A DNA stretch of 9,479 nt, from assembly GCA_002431845.1 (NCBI GenBank), contig DJEH01000079.1, positions 1 through 9,479 on the forward strand. The letters run 5' to 3'. Shown here piece after piece: positions 7,444 through 9,479 of this stretch. Within the stretch, counting starts at the first letter, position 1; every line of letters starts with the position of its first letter. This DNA is from Prevotellaceae bacterium UBA5903. Lineage in GTDB: Bacteria > Bacteroidota > Bacteroidia > Bacteroidales > Bacteroidaceae. Made by a program: the position numbers and the translations under genes. The notes below the pieces were generated by a model. That model searched no databases. It was not told the origin of the DNA and worked only from the letters and a program-made list of their open reading frames with translations.

Positions 7444-7502
7444 CTCAAGAATCAAGAAAAATAAGCGACGTTATTCTTTGCTTATTTTTCTTGATTCTTG
7501 AG
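7444..7502. repeat. Perfect 23-bp inverted repeat (long hairpin)
   Basis: Positions 7444-7466 and 7480-7502 are exact reverse complements over 23 bp, with a 13-nt loop (7467-7479). The arm begins CTCAAGAATC and ends AATAAGC. On the plus strand a T5 run follows at 7505-7509, so it could be a second, back-up terminator behind the one at 7403-7437. Its length and perfection exceed those of the other terminators here, and it is A/T-rich rather than G/C-rich. A palindromic repeat element is an alternative. Confidence 0.75.
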
Positions 7503-7533
7503 TGTTTTTGTAAGCTGTTGATAATCAGTTGCT

Positions 7534-7541
7534 TAGCTTTG
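7534..7541 (+). promoter_or_regulatory. Promoter-like -7 box in the rpsL upstream region
   Basis: TAGCTTTG fits TAnnTTTG exactly. A TTTG at 7507-7510 lies upstream, but the 23-nt spacing is longer than the usual 19-21. A start near 7548 would coincide with the base of the nested helix at 7547-7624. No convincing ORF follows it. Confidence 0.35.
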
Positions 7542-7546
7542 TTGTG

Positions 7547-7655
7547 ATTACGCACCTCATTTTGTCTTATCATAAGGACACGTATCCTTGGTTCAAAACG
7601 AAATAGGTGGAGTAAAATTGTAATATGCAAGTGTGCGTTTTATGGCATGTTTTTT
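7547..7655 (+). ncRNA. Candidate small structured RNA
   Basis: Four helices nest in order: ATTAC (7547-7551) with GTAAT (7620-7624), CACCT (7553-7557) with AGGTG (7605-7609), TTTTG (7560-7564) with CAAAA (7594-7598), and AAGGA (7574-7578) with TCCTT (7585-7589) around a 6-nt loop. Together they form one 78-nt irregular hairpin starting where the upstream promoter-like box predicts. A weak ATGC/GCAT stem (7625-7628, 7645-7648) followed by T6 (7650-7655) could end it. I recognise no known RNA family. The fold could be chance in A/T-rich DNA or part of the rpsL upstream region. The rest of the gene-free stretch (7656-7852) shows only a short palindrome ACTAATTAGT at 7780-7789. Confidence 0.3.
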
Positions 7656-7852
7656 ATATTTTCTTTCTATTCCGTCATTTCAAAATATCAATAAAAGTTC
7701 ACGAAAATAATTAATTTTTTGTAGCCAGTATATCAATCCAACAAAACTGAATTCTAAAAGCAGTGATGTCTCAACGTGTACTAATTAGTTCAATATTGTA
7801 AGCCCTAAAACAGAAAAGCATAAAAAACATGTACAATAAGACCTTCTTTTTA

Positions 7853-7883
7853 TTTGTGGTTCCGATAAAAGTTAGTAACTTTG
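7853..7883 (+). promoter_or_regulatory. Promoter of the str operon (rpsL)
   Basis: TTTG (7853-7856), a 19-nt spacer, and TAACTTTG (7876-7883) followed by CAG form an exact Bacteroidota vegetative promoter. Transcription should start about 7890, giving a leader of roughly 77 nt. The leader opens with a small hairpin (AATG.TGTA at 7891-7899 with TACACATT at 7903-7910, one bulged G, 3-nt loop) and becomes strongly A-rich before the ATG at 7968. Confidence 0.85.
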
Positions 7884-7967
7884 CAGTCCGAATGGTGTAG
7901 TGTACACATTCATCTCTTATTATCCGAAAAAAATAAAACAATATATAATAATAAAAAATAAAAGACA

Positions 7968-8351
7968 ATGCCTACTATTCAACAATTGGTAAGAAAGGGC
8001 AGAAGCGTAGCAGCAGACAAGAGTAAGTCGCCTGCACTCGATTCATGTCCTCAGCGCCGTGGCGTTTGTGTGCGTGTGTATACCACCACACCTAAAAAAC
8101 CTAACTCAGCAATGCGTAAGGTAGCTCGTGTACGTTTGACTAACTCAAAGGAAGTAAACTCTTACATCCCAGGTGAAGGTCACAACTTGCAAGAGCACAG
8201 CATCGTATTGGTACGCGGCGGTCGTGTAAAAGACCTCCCTGGTGTACGTTACCACATCGTACGCGGTACTCTTGATACTGCTGGTGTAGCTAATCGTACT
8301 CAACGCCGTTCTAAGTATGGTGCTAAGCGTCCTAAGGCCGCTAAGAAGTAA
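7968..8351 (+). CDS. rpsL: 30S ribosomal protein S12
   Basis: S12 sits at the decoding centre of the 30S subunit and helps control translational accuracy. The 127-residue product is full length (E. coli S12 has 124). It carries the family core: QLVRKGR at the N-terminus, CPQRRGVCVRVYTTTPKKPNSA (28-49), GEGHNLQEHS (69-78), RGGRVKDLPGVRYH (83-96) and the basic tail SKYGAKRPK. Lys43 and Lys88, the classic streptomycin-resistance positions, are wild type, so this copy predicts no S12-based resistance. Asp89, the RimO methylthiolation site where that enzyme exists, is present. There is no Shine-Dalgarno; the ATG follows an A-rich leader. It is the first gene of the str operon. Confidence 0.99.
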   Translation: MPTIQQLVRKGRSVAADKSKSPALDSCPQRRGVCVRVYTTTPKKPNSAMRKVARVRLTNSKEVNSYIPGEGHNLQEHSIVLVRGGRVKDLPGVRYHIVRGTLDTAGVANRTQRRSKYGAKRPKAAKK

Positions 8352-8716
8352 AAATGATTTCATGGATAAGCGTGTGTGATATGTCGTCAAATAACGCATC
8401 ACACACGCAAGTCCACTGAAATTTTGGGGAAGAAACATAGTAAGCCAAAACCAAACATCACCAATCGATGTTGTGCTTTTAGCTTTTATAGATAAAGGGT
8501 GTAGAAAAATAAAAGATAATTTATCAATATTTGATACACTTACTCCCCTAACCATATTTCTGTAAACACAGAAAAAAAGAAGCATCCTCCCCAATGAAGG
8601 GTGCAAATAATCATCAATATTTTATTTAATAATTTGGTTTGCAGAGGTTGAGTAAATATCCAAATGAGGAATTGAAGAACCAATTTGCAGCCCTAACAAA
8701 ACCATTTTAACTCACA
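8352..8716 (+). other. Long structured rpsL-rpsG spacer
   Basis: This 365-nt spacer has no convincing gene. It contains a perfect 11-bp hairpin (8370-8380 with 8398-8408, 17-nt loop) just after rpsL. Further perfect stems are AACATC/GATGTT (8454-8459, 8467-8472), TATCAA/TTGATA (8522-8527, 8531-8536) and TTTCTGT/ACAGAAA (8557-8563, 8568-8574), plus a 6-bp stem with one G-U (8582-8587, 8599-8604). TTGGGGA (8424-8430) can pair with TCCCCAA (8588-8594) in the loop of the last hairpin, a possible pseudoknot. None of the hairpins is followed by a T run, so they are not obvious terminators. In E. coli the shorter rpsL-rpsG spacer binds S7 for autogenous control; a similar role here is inference. Confidence 0.5.
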
Positions 8717-9193
8717 ATGAGAAAGGCAAAACCAAAGAAGCGCGTGATTCTTCCAGATCCCGTGTTCGGTGACCAAAAAGTTTCTAAGTTCGTAAACCAC
8801 TTGATGTATGATGGTAAGAAGACTATCTCATACGAAATCTTCTACAACGCATTGAATATTGTAGGCGAGAAGATGAAAGATCAAGAAAAGAGCGCACTCG
8901 AAATCTGGAAAACAGCCCTCGATAAGATTACTCCTCAAGTAGAGGTTAAGAGCCGTCGTATCGGTGGTGCAACATTCCAAGTTCCTACAGAAATCCGTCC
9001 CGATCGTAAGGAATCTGTTTCAATGAAGAACATGATTGCTTTCGCTCGTAAACGCGGTGGTAAGACTATGGCAGACAAACTCGCTGCAGAGATTATGGAC
9101 GCTTACAACGAACAAGGTGGCGCATTCAAGCGTAAAGAAGATATGCACCGTATGGCTGAAGCTAACCGTGCATTCGCTCACTTCAGATTCTAA
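8717..9193 (+). CDS. rpsG: 30S ribosomal protein S7
   Basis: S7 nucleates assembly of the 30S head by binding the 3' major domain of 16S rRNA and touches the E-site tRNA. The 158-residue protein is complete. It has the basic N-terminal arm (MRKAKPKKR), VSKFVNHLMYDGKKTISYEIFYNAL (22-46), the conserved VEVKSRRIGGATFQVPTEIRP segment (75-95) and the C-terminal AFARKRGGKTMADKLAAEI and KRKEDMHRMAEANRAFAHF helices. The start at 8717 matches the usual S7 N-terminus; there is no Shine-Dalgarno. It lies in the standard str-operon position, but after an unusually long spacer, and fusA begins 26 nt after its stop. Confidence 0.99.
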   Translation: MRKAKPKKRVILPDPVFGDQKVSKFVNHLMYDGKKTISYEIFYNALNIVGEKMKDQEKSALEIWKTALDKITPQVEVKSRRIGGATFQVPTEIRPDRKESVSMKNMIAFARKRGGKTMADKLAAEIMDAYNEQGGAFKRKEDMHRMAEANRAFAHFRF

Positions 9194-9219
9194 ATTTAAC
9201 ATTGAGTATACATTAAACG

Positions 9220-9479
9220 ATGGCAAAGCACGATTTACATTTGACTCGTAACATCGGTATCATGGCTCACATCGATGCCGGTAAGACCACTACTTCTGAG
9301 CGTATCCTGTTCTATACAGGTAAAACTCACAAGATCGGTGAGGTTCACGATGGTGGTGCAACGATGGACTGGATGGCTCAGGAACAAGAGCGTGGTATAA
9401 CCATTACATCAGCAGCTACAACCTGCCAATGGCATTGGAACAACCAAATTTACAAGATCAACTTGATTGATACTCCGGG
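9220..9479 (+). CDS. fusA: Elongation factor G, 5' part, cut by the window end
   Basis: EF-G is the GTPase that drives tRNA-mRNA translocation and, with RRF, ribosome recycling. Only 86 codons plus two bases are present, without a stop because the window ends. The N-terminus MAKHDLHLTRNIGIMAHIDAGKTT contains the G1 P-loop AHIDAGKT (16-23). GATMDWMAQEQERGITITSAA (46-66) holds switch I with the G2 threonine, and the last residues LIDTP enter the G3 DTPG motif at the edge. Position after rpsG marks it as the canonical translational EF-G rather than the separately located EF-G2 paralogue known in Bacteroides. The start is preceded by an A/T-rich leader with no Shine-Dalgarno. Confidence 0.98.
   Translation, partial: MAKHDLHLTRNIGIMAHIDAGKTTTSERILFYTGKTHKIGEVHDGGATMDWMAQEQERGITITSAATTCQWHWNNQIYKINLIDTP

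Noticed and set aside
7445..7630. 61-residue minus-strand ORF over the 23-bp inverted repeat
   Set aside because: It is composed largely of the inverted repeat and the candidate RNA helix. Its composition is Lys/Arg/Ile-rich and it has no promoter or domain.
7625..7714. 29-codon plus-strand ORF rich in Phe, Val and His
   Set aside because: It is short and lies in T-rich non-coding sequence. Nothing supports translation.
8094..8231. Possible streptomycin-resistance changes in S12
   Set aside because: Lys43 and Lys88 are both the wild-type residues, so no resistance allele is indicated.
8145..8606. 153-residue minus-strand ORF across rpsL and the spacer
   Set aside because: Its C-terminal half is the reverse complement of rpsL codons. 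Its Ser/Thr/Tyr-rich composition and the strong plus-strand operon context make it a shadow.
8680..8687. Possible internal rpsG promoter (CCAATTTG followed by CAG)
   Set aside because: It resembles the rpsL promoter's TTTGCAG but lacks the TA of TAnnTTTG and any -33 box 19-21 bp upstream. Co-transcription from the rpsL promoter is simpler.
9036..9251. Plus-strand ORF overlapping the end of rpsG and the start of fusA
   Set aside because: It is out of frame with two certain genes and has no family similarity.
1..9479. CRISPR array, insertion sequence, tRNA or rRNA gene
   Set aside because: No regularly spaced direct repeats, transposase-like frame, terminal inverted repeats around an ORF, cloverleaf or rRNA-like sequence was seen.

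Overview
The window looks like the chromosome of an AT-rich member of the Bacteroidota, most likely Bacteroidales and probably Prevotella-like. Three things point there. The coding starts lack Shine-Dalgarno sequences and have A/T-rich leaders instead. Several promoters match the Bacteroidota pattern (a TTTG-like -33 box, about 19-20 bp, then TAnnTTTG), best seen before rpsL and before the outer-membrane protein gene. A signal-peptide/TPR/transmembrane/LuxR-type HTH protein of the kind common in this phylum is also present. The genus is an inference; no 16S or database match was available.

Layout. Positions 1-251 hold a terminator of an upstream unit and a probable ppk1 promoter. Positions 252-3244 (+) are a two-gene polyphosphate unit: polyphosphate kinase Ppk1 and, 11 nt later, a short Ppx/GppA-type phosphatase, closed by a strong terminator. 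Positions 3346-4995 (-) hold an unrecognised 82-residue protein and an unrecognised 419-residue secreted, probable beta-barrel protein, each apparently its own unit. A 425-bp divergent spacer containing inverted repeats and a G8 tract separates the barrel gene from a 649-residue membrane-spanning TPR/HTH regulator (5421-7370, +). That gene ends in a hairpin terminator followed by a perfect 23-bp inverted repeat.

About 600 bp without a protein gene follows (7371-7967). It holds a possible small RNA (promoter-like box plus four nested helices, about 7547-7624) and the rpsL promoter. The str operon then starts: rpsL (S12), a long 365-nt spacer rich in predicted hairpins, rpsG (S7), and the first 86 codons of fusA (EF-G), cut by the window end.

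Functionally the window combines core housekeeping (translation, polyphosphate turnover) with a small accessory cell-envelope block. The TPR/HTH protein could sense something in the periplasm and regulate nearby genes, for example the divergent barrel gene, but that link rests on position only. No mobile element, CRISPR array, tRNA or rRNA was seen. The least explained parts are non-coding: the candidate RNA upstream of rpsL, the structured rpsL-rpsG spacer and the 23-bp inverted repeat.
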